Shown here in pieces: positions 1 to 8,200 of a stretch of DNA of 48,007 nt. The notes under the pieces are model-generated. The model was not told the DNA's origin and made no database searches. It saw only the letters and a list, made by a program, of their open reading frames with translations. The position numbers were made by a program, and so were the translations under genes. This stretch comes from Methanocorpusculum sp. (lineage in GTDB: Archaea > Halobacteriota > Methanomicrobia > Methanomicrobiales > Methanocorpusculaceae): the NCBI GenBank assembly GCA_029987245.1, contig DALTWG010000006.1:1-48007 (forward strand), written 5' to 3'. Within the stretch, counting starts at the first letter, position 1; every line of letters starts with the position of its first letter.

Positions 1-124
1 ATTTTGCATTGCTGAATACGGCTTTTGCAGGTCATGCGGCGCTTTCAGTGAGGCAGCGGTCAAAATCTGTGTCATGAGCAGTTGTATCGGAAACATTATA
101 TTTTAAAGAAACCCAATGTAACTT

Positions 125-715
125 ATGGAAACCCAGTCTGAAACGAATCTTTGCGATGTGCAGTTTTCACTGCGGGTACCCAAAAGCATGGCCGAGGAAA
201 TCGCTGCGCGTGCTGCGGCAGAAGGCATTAAGCCGGCGTCATGGATTCGAAAAACCCTGCTGAGTGCAATCAATGACGGCTCTTCGCAAAAGCAGCAGCT
301 GACCAAGGCCGACCTGCTCAAACTTCTTGAAAAAGATGCCGATGTGCAGGAATTAATCCGTAAAATCGCCGACGGAAAAGACCTTGACAAGGAGTCGGAA
401 AAGCGGGTGAAGCGGCAGAGAAAGGAGTATGAGGCGCGGCTCGATGATTTTGAGAAGATGCGCAAGCGCCAGGGCAGGGAAATTGCATCCATGGAAAAGC
501 AGATTGCATCGCTGGAAAAATCGCTTGAGCGCGCCGAGCCGGAAAAAGTTGCGCTGCTTGCCAATGAACTGGGATTAAAGCGGACTATGCTTGCAAGTCT
601 GCGCGAGTCGCTTGCCGCTGTCGAGCGGGAGATTCAGACGATAAAATCAGGCGCGCCGGCAGACGGGGAACCTGAGGACCTGGTTTTCGATGAGGTTTCA
701 GGCGAAGAGGAGTGA
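125..715 (+). CDS. Coiled-coil protein with ribbon-helix-helix-like N-terminus
   Basis: I do not recognise a named family for this 196-residue protein. Residues 12-50 (core LRVPKSMAEEIAARAAAEG, then SWIRKTL) look like a ribbon-helix-helix or Arc-type DNA-binding segment: a short beta strand followed by two helices. Residues 60-175 are very rich in Lys, Glu, Arg and Leu with heptad-like spacing, so a long coiled coil is likely, and the tail is acidic. There is no signal peptide or membrane segment. A TATA-like stretch (TTATATTTTAAAG) lies about 25 bases before the ATG, which suggests a leaderless or nearly leaderless transcript. A DNA-binding protein that dimerises through the coiled coil is an inference; a purely structural coiled-coil protein would fit equally well. 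Confidence 0.7.
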   Translation: METQSETNLCDVQFSLRVPKSMAEEIAARAAAEGIKPASWIRKTLLSAINDGSSQKQQLTKADLLKLLEKDADVQELIRKIADGKDLDKESEKRVKRQRKEYEARLDDFEKMRKRQGREIASMEKQIASLEKSLERAEPEKVALLANELGLKRTMLASLRESLAAVEREIQTIKSGAPADGEPEDLVFDEVSGEEE

Positions 716-788
716 GGCGCGCCCGGTGAATTTATCTATCAGCTAACCTATATTTTTAATACGGACTAAAACCAATACTATACCTCAA

Positions 789-862
789 GCACCAGTAGGG
801 TAGCCAGGATATCCTTGCAGCCTCCGGAGCTGCGGACCCGGGTTCAAATCCCGGCCGGTGCG
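789..862 (+). tRNA. tRNA-Arg (anticodon CCG)
   Basis: The cloverleaf can be drawn by hand. The anticodon stem GCAGC/GCTGC closes the loop CTCCGGA, giving anticodon CCG, which reads CGG. The T stem CCGGG/CCCGG closes the loop TTCAAAT, and the D arm pairs GGGT with ATCC. The acceptor GCACCAG pairs with CCGGTGC except for an A6-C67 mismatch, and the discriminator base is G. CCA is not encoded. A TATA-like element (CCTATATTTTT) lies about 35 bases upstream, the usual place for an archaeal tRNA promoter. Confidence 0.93.
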
Positions 863-863
863 C

Positions 864-896
864 TTTTTGTTTTTTGCTATTTTTTTGTTGTATTAC
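864..896 (+). terminator. T-rich terminator after tRNA-Arg
   Basis: Three T runs (T5, T6 and T7) follow the tRNA 3' end immediately. Archaeal RNA polymerase typically stops at such oligo-T tracts without needing a hairpin. Confidence 0.6.
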
Positions 897-901
897 TCCC
901 C

Positions 902-1255
902 TCACACATTCAGCCCTATTCCAAACCCGATTAACTCATCCTCGTCCGCATCGGGATTTGCATCTTTATATGCCTTTACAGCCGCCGCCGTAAACACCAT
1001 TTTTTCATTAATCCCGCCGCAGAACCCAATCGCCGCCCCCGCTAAAAACGCATCATCGTACGGGAACTCACGCTCGTTTTCCTCCTGAATCTCGCCAAGC
1101 GTGCATCGCCAGGAATCCAGGTCGCCTGCGCCAAGGTGCTCCGACGGCTTCACCAGCCCCGCACGGACCAAAAGAGCGCGCATCTCCCCGTCTGAAAGCG
1201 CATCGATATCTTTTTCCATTAATTCCCTGAAAGCGGCGGATTCATTTGCAGACAT
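902..1255 (-). CDS. Hypothetical protein, 117 aa
   Basis: I do not recognise a family. The protein is soluble and acidic. The N-terminal half is helical (FRELMEKDIDALSDGEMRALL), and the C-terminal half contains a small-residue stretch (FLAGAAIGFCGGINEKMVFTAAAV) that could be a buried helix pair rather than a membrane span. A purine-rich AGGGAGA sits five bases before the ATG, and a TATA-like GATAAATT lies further up. Codon use resembles the neighbouring genes, which is the main reason to prefer it over the overlapping plus-strand frames. It is transcribed away from the gene that starts at 1349. Confidence 0.6.
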   Translation of the reverse strand: MSANESAAFRELMEKDIDALSDGEMRALLVRAGLVKPSEHLGAGDLDSWRCTLGEIQEENEREFPYDDAFLAGAAIGFCGGINEKMVFTAAAVKAYKDANPDADEDELIGFGIGLNV

Positions 1256-1348
1256 GTTCTCCCTAATTTATCGGCGTCTGAAACGTTAATAGTTTCCCGC
1301 GGCGCAACCCGCATCTTTATCTCATCCGGTAACGGATATATTACCATT

Positions 1349-1840
1349 ATGGCTGTACCTTTTTCCTGTCTGCAGTGCGGGCTTTGCTGTCTTGGCATCG
1401 GTGAAATTGTCCGCATGAAAGAGAAGCTCGGCCCCTTTCGCTATATCGTGACCAACGAAATTGTGCGCGAGGAACACGTTGTCGAAATAACGCCCGAATA
1501 CCGCGAACTCTTTGCCGATACCTCCGTTCAGCAGGAGCACGGCTCTGCGTGCTTTTTTGTGCGGAGAAAGCCCGACGGAAAATACGTTTGCACCATCCAC
1601 CCGTACCGGCTTTTTATCTGCAAAGACTACGGCTGCTGTACTGCGCGCGTATATAAAAACGGCCGCGAACAGGGCCGGATAAAAAACGGCTTTACGCTGG
1701 TGACCGAAGATACGGTGCTTCGCATCCTCTGGCACGATGAAGTGCAGCTGAAAAATCTGCCGCTTGCAAAAGCCGCGGCCGTTTTGGAAGCCGCGGGCTA
1801 TTCGGTTGTGCAGTATGATTTGAGTCTTGACCATGAATGA
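1349..1840 (+). CDS. YkgJ-family Cys-cluster (Zn/Fe-chelating) protein
   Basis: The N-terminus carries the CxxCxxCC cluster typical of the YkgJ/UPF0153 family (C7, C10, C13, C14 in FSCLQCGLCC). Further cysteines follow in YVCTIHPYR, FICKDYG and the CC pair after it, as in the family, where they are thought to bind zinc or an iron-sulfur cluster. No enzymatic role is firmly known for the family. At 163 residues the length is normal. The protein is cytoplasmic, with no signal peptide. Its stop overlaps the start of the following gene, so the two are probably co-transcribed and translationally coupled. The ATG is preceded by TATA-like sequence (TTTATC about 35 bases upstream, and ATATATTA closer in), consistent with a short leader. 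Confidence 0.85.
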   Translation: MAVPFSCLQCGLCCLGIGEIVRMKEKLGPFRYIVTNEIVREEHVVEITPEYRELFADTSVQQEHGSACFFVRRKPDGKYVCTIHPYRLFICKDYGCCTARVYKNGREQGRIKNGFTLVTEDTVLRILWHDEVQLKNLPLAKAAAVLEAAGYSVVQYDLSLDHE

Positions 1841-2084
1841 GCGCGAAATAAAAAACGGATTTGTAATCTGCTCAGACGGCGTCCGCCGCGAAGCGCTGTA
1901 CTGCACACTGTGCCGCCATTCACGGTATTTTATAACCGAGGGGCGACGCGTTCCCTCACCTGCGCTTGCCTGCTGCTCGGTTGTGCGGGCGTCGGAAAAA
2001 GTAGACGCTGCGCACGCTTCTCTTGTGGGCTGCGCTGAAGACGCGGGCGACGGATTTTCAAACGTGGGCAATATAATTTCATGA
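1833..2084 (+). CDS. Small Cys-containing protein, coupled to YkgJ gene
   Basis: I do not recognise this 83-residue protein. It contains a YCTLCRH motif and a CC pair, which could bind a metal together with nearby histidines. A TTG codon at 1827 would add two residues, but the ATG at 1833 lies inside the last codons of the upstream YkgJ-like gene, the usual layout for translational coupling, so I chose it. The C-terminus (AGDGFSNVGNIIS) is unremarkable. The coupling suggests the two cysteine-rich proteins act together, but this is inference from position only. Confidence 0.6.
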   Translation: MNEREIKNGFVICSDGVRREALYCTLCRHSRYFITEGRRVPSPALACCSVVRASEKVDAAHASLVGCAEDAGDGFSNVGNIIS

Positions 2085-2132
2085 AAAGCGAGGGGGGGAG
2101 AGGGGCGGAAGATAAGGCGCTGGAACACCCTG

Positions 2133-3329
2133 TTATCCGCTTTCGGGGAATTTCAGCTGCAGGATATCTTCATTTCCGTCGAAATCAAAAAACGTGATAT
2201 ATATCTCCCGGCTGGTAAGGTCGACTGCTTCGCGGTACATCGTTGCAAAAATGTCCCCGTCGTTTCTGATATCCTCCGGTGACATGGCAGCCGCTCTTTC
2301 CTCTTCGAACGCTATGTATTCGTCCATTTCCGCCTTGTTTTTTTCATCGGTCACGTAAGCATAGCTCCATCCTTTAGAAACATCAACCAGGTCGCTTGTT
2401 ATAGCAAATGCACAGGTATTTGGCGTATAAAAGGAGAAAAAGGCCACCCGTTTCATCATTTCCATCATGTCTTTAACCGACTCAACCCCGCCGGTTTCTT
2501 TTTCCATCAGTTCATAGCGCCCGAACCCAAGAGGATATTCCTCGATTGCTGCAGGCTCTTCTGCAATAAAGAAATTCGTGTTTAACTGCTGCATGTCGGT
2601 CCAGTACCAGGTATTTCCGGCGATTTCAAGCAGACCGTAATGCCCGGAGGCATCGGCCATAAGACAGCCGTACGGCTGGGCAATGCCTGCAGTTATATTT
2701 ATTTCCGGCAGAAGGGCAAGTGCCTCGTCAACCGTTTTGCAGTGCTGGGCAAGGTAAAGCGGCACCAGCGTTTTTGACAGTGTTATGCTGCCTTCGGGAT
2801 TGGTGCCGGTTACGGCATATTTTGCGGCGCCGTCTTCGCCGGATTCTTCATAGCGCATATTTACTTCAATGTAAAATCCTTCGGAATTGATACAGTCAGC
2901 AGCCCCTGCCGGCTGGAAATCTTTCCAGTATGCGGGCATGCCGAATGTTTTCAGCCAGTTGTAATCAAAACCCAGCCAGGGGATGTAGGAAATGGTCATT
3001 ACCGGATAACAGCCGTCCGAGATTACGTGTGCAATACAGACGGGTTTATTGGTTGCCAAAAGGTCAAGATTGCGGCCGGCAATTACATGGTTGTCTGAGG
3101 TTACTTTTACAGCCGCGCTGCACATCGGTGTTTTGTTCACGAGCGGCAGCAGAATATTCAGTGCTGTCTGGTAATGGTTTAAATCCGGGTTTTCTATGGT
3201 GCCGATGTCAAGCACATAGGGGTATAGTTCGGTAAATCCGCCGGGGTTGGTGACGCCGGTAAAAGCAACGGCTGCACCCATCAGGAGAAGAAGCAGGACA
3301 ACGGGAAGAATTATCAGGATTTTTTTCAT
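2133..3329 (-). CDS. Membrane-anchored Ntn hydrolase (choloylglycine hydrolase/NAAA-like)
   Basis: This is a C-N amide hydrolase of the Ntn superfamily, related to choloylglycine (bile salt) hydrolases and acid-ceramidase/NAAA enzymes. After an N-terminal hydrophobic anchor (residues 4-23), the catalytic segment begins at C70 (MCSAAVKV) and continues to GRNLD. R86 and D89 keep exactly the +16 and +19 spacing of Cys2, Arg18 and Asp21 in bile salt hydrolases. Later family features are the NSEGF segment, the LNTNFF segment and the GFGRYEL arginine. The 69 residues before the cysteine imply removal of a propeptide, as in NAAA, rather than simple Met removal. I start at the ATG at 3329 (MKKILII, signal-like). 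A frame extension to 3476 exists but lacks coding character. The substrate is unknown, and the active site probably faces outside the cell. Confidence 0.82.
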   Translation of the reverse strand: MKKILIILPVVLLLLLMGAAVAFTGVTNPGGFTELYPYVLDIGTIENPDLNHYQTALNILLPLVNKTPMCSAAVKVTSDNHVIAGRNLDLLATNKPVCIAHVISDGCYPVMTISYIPWLGFDYNWLKTFGMPAYWKDFQPAGAADCINSEGFYIEVNMRYEESGEDGAAKYAVTGTNPEGSITLSKTLVPLYLAQHCKTVDEALALLPEINITAGIAQPYGCLMADASGHYGLLEIAGNTWYWTDMQQLNTNFFIAEEPAAIEEYPLGFGRYELMEKETGGVESVKDMMEMMKRVAFFSFYTPNTCAFAITSDLVDVSKGWSYAYVTDEKNKAEMDEYIAFEEERAAAMSPEDIRNDGDIFATMYREAVDLTSREIYITFFDFDGNEDILQLKFPESG

Positions 3330-3483
3330 GGTGTGTTGTTTCAGATAAGGAGGTTTTGCGGGGTGCTGCAAACTCCCGCGGCATATCGTGATTTCTGTGT
3401 ATATTTGTTGGTTTTGCGTAGATAAATATGCATGTGTCTTTATTTTTTCAGGCGGGGGGACAGGCGGGTATTTCACCCAACCT

Positions 3484-3494
3484 TTTATATATTT
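3484..3494 (+). promoter_or_regulatory. TATA box of the 3514 lipoprotein gene
   Basis: A clear T/A-only stretch (TTTTATATATT) lies 20-30 bases before the ATG at 3514. The spacing predicts transcription starting within a few bases of the start codon, so the mRNA is nearly leaderless. Confidence 0.6.
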
Positions 3495-3513
3495 TTGGGA
3501 CTAATATTGTAGT

Positions 3514-3834
3514 ATGCGAAAAATCTTTTATTTCCTGATTGCCGCGCTGGTAATTACCGGCTGCGTGCTTTGTGCAGGATGTACCACGAATGCATCGGGA
3601 GCGATTAGTACTGACAGCCCGCAGCCGTTTCCGGTTGTAACCCAGACCGCTGTTGTTGTTGATGAGAGCTATGCATCAGGTGCGATGGATTCTGATGCCA
3701 TGACTATAACGGTATCTGCCACATCTGCAAGTTTTGATGTTGATGAAGATGTTGTATCTTATGCATCCGGTGAAATCCCGCCGAATAATAAACTTCCCTC
3801 GCATGATATAAGTTTAGTTTTTACTGATTATTAA
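3514..3834 (+). CDS. Small secreted lipoprotein, 106 aa
   Basis: The protein begins with a short basic end and a hydrophobic signal (residues 4-20) followed by a lipobox CAGC, so C23 would be lipidated and the rest exposed outside the cell. The mature part is low-complexity, rich in Ser, Asp, Ala and Thr, with repeated short phrases (YASG occurs twice, each preceded by acidic residues). I do not recognise a family or function. The same signal-plus-CAGC design recurs in the lipoproteins at 38-39 kb. Confidence 0.7.
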   Translation: MRKIFYFLIAALVITGCVLCAGCTTNASGAISTDSPQPFPVVTQTAVVVDESYASGAMDSDAMTITVSATSASFDVDEDVVSYASGEIPPNNKLPSHDISLVFTDY

Positions 3835-4116
3835 CGCGGGCGCGGTAACACAACTTACTTCTGACATTTTTCCTTTTTTAGAAAAGAGACAATGTGTTAT
3901 ATTCCAGAGCTTCTCTTTATTTCCGGATGGTTACGGTTTCATGCTGTTTTCAGTTATTCATTTATTCTACAAGTAATAGATTCTGGATTTTCATATGATT
4001 TAAATACTGTTGTGTATTTGCCGATATCATTATCCGGTATTGCGGCATGTTTCCTGTGGTATTGCAGTCATCAGGAAAGAACTCTGCTATAGTGGATTTC
4101 CATGCAGCAGTACGGC
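3835..4116. other. AT-rich intergenic stretch without a supported gene
   Basis: This segment is much richer in A and T than its surroundings. It holds only a 66-codon frame (3892-4092) with no ribosome-binding site, no recognisable motif and mixed hydrophobic sequence, so I do not call a gene. TTTTTCCTTTTTT at 3867-3879 may terminate the upstream lipoprotein transcript. Confidence 0.5.
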
Positions 4117-4464
4117 TTACTTACCCTCATCCTCGCCGTCATCCATTGTCCTAACCTCGTACTCATCTCCGCCCTTGCCGGATGCACACAAATCAAAGAT
4201 GTATTCAGTTCTTTCAATTACGTTTTGAACAACGTCATCCCAGTTGAACTCATCTCCAACAAGGTCGACCAGCTGTTTGGCAGCAGGTACCGGATTATCC
4301 GACTGCCTGTTCTTTTCTACAGCATCTTTAACGCCAAGAAAATCCTGATATGCGACACCCTTAACAAAGAGGTAATCAACAAAATGAAGACCGGGAGAAT
4401 TAATCAGTCCGTGGATTGTCCCCATGTCAAAACAGCATTCATCTTTTTTCGGGTCAAACGTCAT
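4117..4464 (-). CDS. Hypothetical protein, 115 aa
   Basis: I do not recognise a family. The sequence looks like a soluble globular protein, with alternating hydrophobic segments (LHFVDYLFVKGVAYQDFLGV), a helical middle (PAAKQLVDLV) and a strongly acidic tail with several Asp and Glu near the end. A TATA-like GATATAGATAG lies about 25 bases before the ATG on this strand, which supports it over the overlapping plus-strand frames. No partner gene is adjacent: the far side is a repeat-bearing spacer and then a tRNA. Confidence 0.6.
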   Translation of the reverse strand: MTFDPKKDECCFDMGTIHGLINSPGLHFVDYLFVKGVAYQDFLGVKDAVEKNRQSDNPVPAAKQLVDLVGDEFNWDDVVQNVIERTEYIFDLCASGKGGDEYEVRTMDDGEDEGK

Positions 4465-4596
4465 AATGGTAGATAATGGTACATCTATCTATATCAATCT
4501 GGCAGAATCACAGGTCTTATCCGTCTTCGCCTCCCTCACAGATTGATTGCAGGCCAACCCAGAAACGTGCCCCTGCGTGAACACGTGTGAACACGT

Positions 4597-4618
4597 GTCG
4601 CACGGAAAAAACGTGCTC
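4597..4618 (-). repeat. Dispersed hairpin repeat, copy A
   Basis: On the minus strand this is GAG followed by GCACG, six T and CCGTGC, then GAC: one base different from the core of copies B (about 11859) and C (about 24788). The core can fold as a six-pair stem with a T loop. Shared flanking sequence (GGGGAGTG on the minus strand) also resembles the other copies. Next to it is a tandem ten-base unit, GTGAACACGT, present twice. The remainder of the 4465-4746 spacer (to the tRNA) shows no gene. Confidence 0.75.
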
Positions 4619-4746
4619 CACTCCCCTGCATCGCAAGCCAGAGGCTTGCTCAAACCTTCGGGCGTTCCGCCTCAGGATAAAGCCTCGGAGTTTGGCAGGA
4701 ATGGAAAAACCATCTCAAAAAACAAAAGAAAAAACAAAAAGAAAAG

Positions 4747-4818
4747 TGGACCGAGCGGAAATTGAACCCGCGGCCTCCACAATGCCAATGTGGCGATCTA
4801 CCCCTGATCTACCGGCCC
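4747..4818 (-). tRNA. tRNA-Ala (anticodon GGC)
   Basis: The anticodon stem CCACA/TGTGG closes the loop TTGGCAT, giving anticodon GGC, which reads GCC. The D arm is GATC-AGGGGTA-GATC. The acceptor GGGCCGG pairs with TCGGTCC and contains the G3-U70 wobble that identifies alanine tRNA. The discriminator is A and CCA is not encoded. A TATA-like ACAATATGTAAA lies about 20-30 bases upstream on the minus strand. Confidence 0.95.
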
Positions 4819-4922
4819 ATTTACACCTTCGTGCCTTTACATATTGTCCCTGCATCAATAAAAAGATATTGATTGCCTCCATTCCAAACTCATTAATACC
4901 CGCAGGACAAAAATAACATAAC

Positions 4923-5093
4923 ATGACCGCACCCGAAACAATACTCCGCCAGGGAAAAACCATGGGCAAAGGAAAATCCGTCGAAACCCTCCGCCGCACC
5001 GCCGCAAAAAACAATAAACTCCCCGGCACAAAAACAGCAGCAACAGCAGCAGCAGCCGGAAAACACAAGCTTGCGTCCGGCAGAAGAATATAA
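4923..5093 (+). CDS. Candidate small basic protein, 56 aa
   Basis: An ATG-to-TAA frame of 56 codons encodes a very basic Lys/Arg/Ala/Thr-rich peptide. It begins MTAPETILRQGKTMGKGKSV, has a middle tract of alternating Ala and Thr, and ends KHKLASGRRI. Codons use C in third positions (GGC, ACC, GTC, ACC, CTC), like the start of the large gene downstream, which argues for real coding. No membrane segment or cysteine is present. The charge suggests nucleic-acid binding, but I do not recognise a family. The call rests on codon use and composition only. A T-rich tract (CCTTTTTTATCTGTTTTTC, 5113-5131) follows the stop and could terminate it. Confidence 0.45.
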   Translation: MTAPETILRQGKTMGKGKSVETLRRTAAKNNKLPGTKTAATAAAAGKHKLASGRRI

Positions 5094-5210
5094 ACAAAAA
5101 ACACCCCCCGCGCCTTTTTTATCTGTTTTTCCCACCCTTCTCCGCAGTATCTTTTTGTACACACAGAAAGACTTCAGCATACATAGAAAGAAACTAACAT
5201 ATACTCAGCC

Positions 5211-5231
5211 GACACATATAGTATATATATT
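5211..5231 (+). promoter_or_regulatory. Promoter of the first giant sensor gene
   Basis: A strong TATA region (CACATATAGTATATATATTT) ends 26 bases before the ATG at 5258. A purine-rich AGAAAGGA at 5243-5250, eight bases before the ATG, can serve as ribosome-binding site. The transcript leader would therefore be very short. Confidence 0.6.
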
Positions 5232-5257
5232 TCAAAAATCATAGAAAGGAAATCTGT

Positions 5258-8200
5258 ATGCCGGATAAAAACCCCCCGAAACAAACAAAACCAGACAAAC
5301 AGACAGGCCCTGCGGCTGAACTCCATACAATCCTCAACCACACCAAAACAGGTGCCTGGATAATGGACGTAGAAGACGGCGCGCTTGTCCGGATGCACTG
5401 CGACGACACCATGCTTGACTTAATGGGCGCGCCCCGTGACCTCACCCCGGAAGAAAACCTCGCCTTCCTCTTCGCACACACCGATAAAGCCTACCTCGCC
5501 GGCCTCGGCCAGTACGGCGAAAACATGCTTGCCGGAAACCACGCCGAAATCGAATACCCCTACTATCACCCCGTCCGCGGCAAAATATTCGTCCGCTGCA
5601 GCGGCGCAAAAAGCCCCGCACCCGGACCCGTCCGCCTCGAAGGCATTCACCGCGAAATCACTGAACTCGTCCACGTTGAACGCGAAACAACCAGCAAAGG
5701 AGCATTAACCGTCGCAGACTACCTCAATGAAAACTACGTATCCGCATACTACATCAACCTCACCGACCTCACCCTCCAGATTTACCGCAGAAACGAATAT
5801 CTTGCCGAAAAATACGCCGATATTAACAACTATCTGGAAACCATCAACATCTACATCAACACCGACGTCCATGAATCAGACCGCGCCGAACTCAGACACC
5901 TGATTGACCCCGGCCGCATCAAAGAAACCCTCTCCCTCACCCCCCAGTACTCCCACATTTTCAGAGACATCTCCGGCGGCACCCTCAAATGGTACCGCAT
6001 GGACCTGTCCCGCGGCGGCGACGAAGACCATGCCGCCATGACCTTCCTTGACATTACCGAATCGATTCGCAAAAACAAGGAAAACACCGACCTGATTGAA
6101 ATTCTGACCGCGGAATACACCGGCGTAATCCGCGTCGACCTCCGCGAAAATTCCATCACCCCTATCCGCATCCCGGCAGGCATTGAAGAATTTTTAGGCA
6201 ACGTGGACTTTAACAAAACCCTGCCGCTTGACTTTATCAGTTCTGTCTTCATCAACGCCATTGTTCTCGAAACCGACAAGGAAAAAATGCGCCGGTTTGC
6301 AAACCGGGATCATATCATTGCTGGATTTGCGCAAAACGACGTTTTGTCCGAGACCTACCTAAGTACCTTCGGCGGCCCCGTGCACTACTGGGAACTGCGC
6401 TTAAACATCCTCCACCGCGAAGACGGCGAACCGGTCAGTTTCCTTGCAAGTTTCCGCGACATCGACAAAGAAGTCCGCGCACAGAAAATGGAAGTCTCCG
6501 ACTCCATGAGTCTTTTGCAGACCTTGTCCGACACCTACGAATCTCTTTACTACATAAACCCGGATAACGGCTCCTATCAACTCTTTACCCCGGGAAGAGG
6601 CTTCGGTTTGATTGCCTCAGACGAATTTATCAACACCAACGACTTTTTTAAAGACACCTGTGTCAATCTCGATGAAGTCTGTCATGAAAACGATATTGAC
6701 CGGGTAAAAGCATTTTATACTCCGGAAAACCTTGCCTCCGTGCTCGCAGACGGCAAAATCGTCACCATCGAACACCGCCTGATTCTCAATGGCAAGACCT
6801 GCTGGTACCAGAATAAAGTAGTGCAGATTACCGACCGGCAGGGCAACAAGCGCTATGTCATCGGCGTCGTCAACATCACACAGCAGAAGGAACTCGAATG
6901 CAATGCGGCGCGCGACAATGATGTAATGACCGCTCTTGCCTCGGAGTACAACTCGGTCTTTTTAATTAACCTCAAACGCAACAAAGTCGTCCATAAAATC
7001 ACCGACTCACTCTCCATGGAAACCGCCGGCGCTCTGATTAACGGCGCGGAAAACTACACCACTTCAATGGAGTGCTTTGTGCATGAATTTGTCGCCCCCG
7101 CCGACCAGGAACGCCTTTTAGCCGCGTCGTCGATAGAAAATCTGCGCGCAAAACTCGCAGAGCAGAAATCCTATTACGTCACCTTCCGCACCATTGAAAA
7201 CGGCGAACCGGTCTACGCAAAGATGAACTTTGTCCGCGTGGACGAAGCCGGAACCGCGCCCGGTTCGGTTGTCAACAAAGTCGCCATCGGCATCGCCGAT
7301 GCCGACAGGGAAATCACCTATCGCTATGCGGCCGAATCCATCATGGAAAGCTACATCAGCGTTTTCATCTGCAACATGGAAACCGAGTCCATGAAACCGG
7401 TCAAAACCTTCGCCGGCTACAAACCCCAGGAGGCATTCCGCCCGGTTGACAGTTTCTTCGAGCGTGTCAGGGAATATATGCAGATTATCGAACCCGCCTA
7501 CCTTGCCGGCTGGGAACAGCTGACCAGACGCGAAAGCATGCTCTTGTACCTGCGCGACTCGGATATCCGCGAAAAACTGTTCAAAATCACCACCGACAAA
7601 GTACACCCCTGGCGTAAAGCCGTTATCCATGTTCTGGAGCGCAACGAAAAGAAAGAGGCCGTCACCTGTCTTCTGCTTTTCACCATCCCCGACACCGACG
7701 GACCCAAACAGCTTTTGCAGGCGGAAAAAGTCGCCGAGCAGTACTCGGTTATCTCGAAACTTGCCGAAAGCTACGAGTGCGTCAACTTTGTCAGCCTTAC
7801 TGAAAACCCGGAGACCGACGAAGCCGTTAATTACCGGCTGCATCCGGTCTTTTCCGCGATGTGCCCCGCCTGGGCAGGCGAGATGCAGTTTACGAAAAAA
7901 CTCGACCTCCTTATCAACGAAATCGCCGACGAGCGCGACAGACTGCGCCTGCGGGAAAAAACACGGCGTTCCTACATTCTGCAAAAGCTCGTGGATAAGG
8001 GCGAGTACGCCGTTTCCTTCCGCGTAAAAGAAGAGGGCGGCGTCCATTATTATCAGCTGAAATTCTGCGGCTTTGTGGTCGACGGCAAAATCAAAAGTAT
8101 AGTCATGGGCATCAAATCCATCGACACCGAACGCAAACGCGCTGACGAACGGATGAAAGAACTCGCGGTCTTAACCGAACTCACCGAAGACTTCGAGCTG

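Noticed and set aside
2133..3476. Extended start of the Ntn hydrolase at 3476
   Set aside because: The extra 49 residues precede a clean signal-anchor and cross the likely promoter region; the ATG at 3329 gives a normal export start.
3892..4092. 66-codon plus-strand frame in the AT-rich gap
   Set aside because: No ribosome-binding site, family-like phrase or typical codon use; base composition differs from all called genes.
4102..4476. 124-codon plus-strand frame overlapping the 115-aa minus-strand gene
   Set aside because: The minus-strand frame has a better promoter and a more protein-like sequence; both are unlikely to be real.
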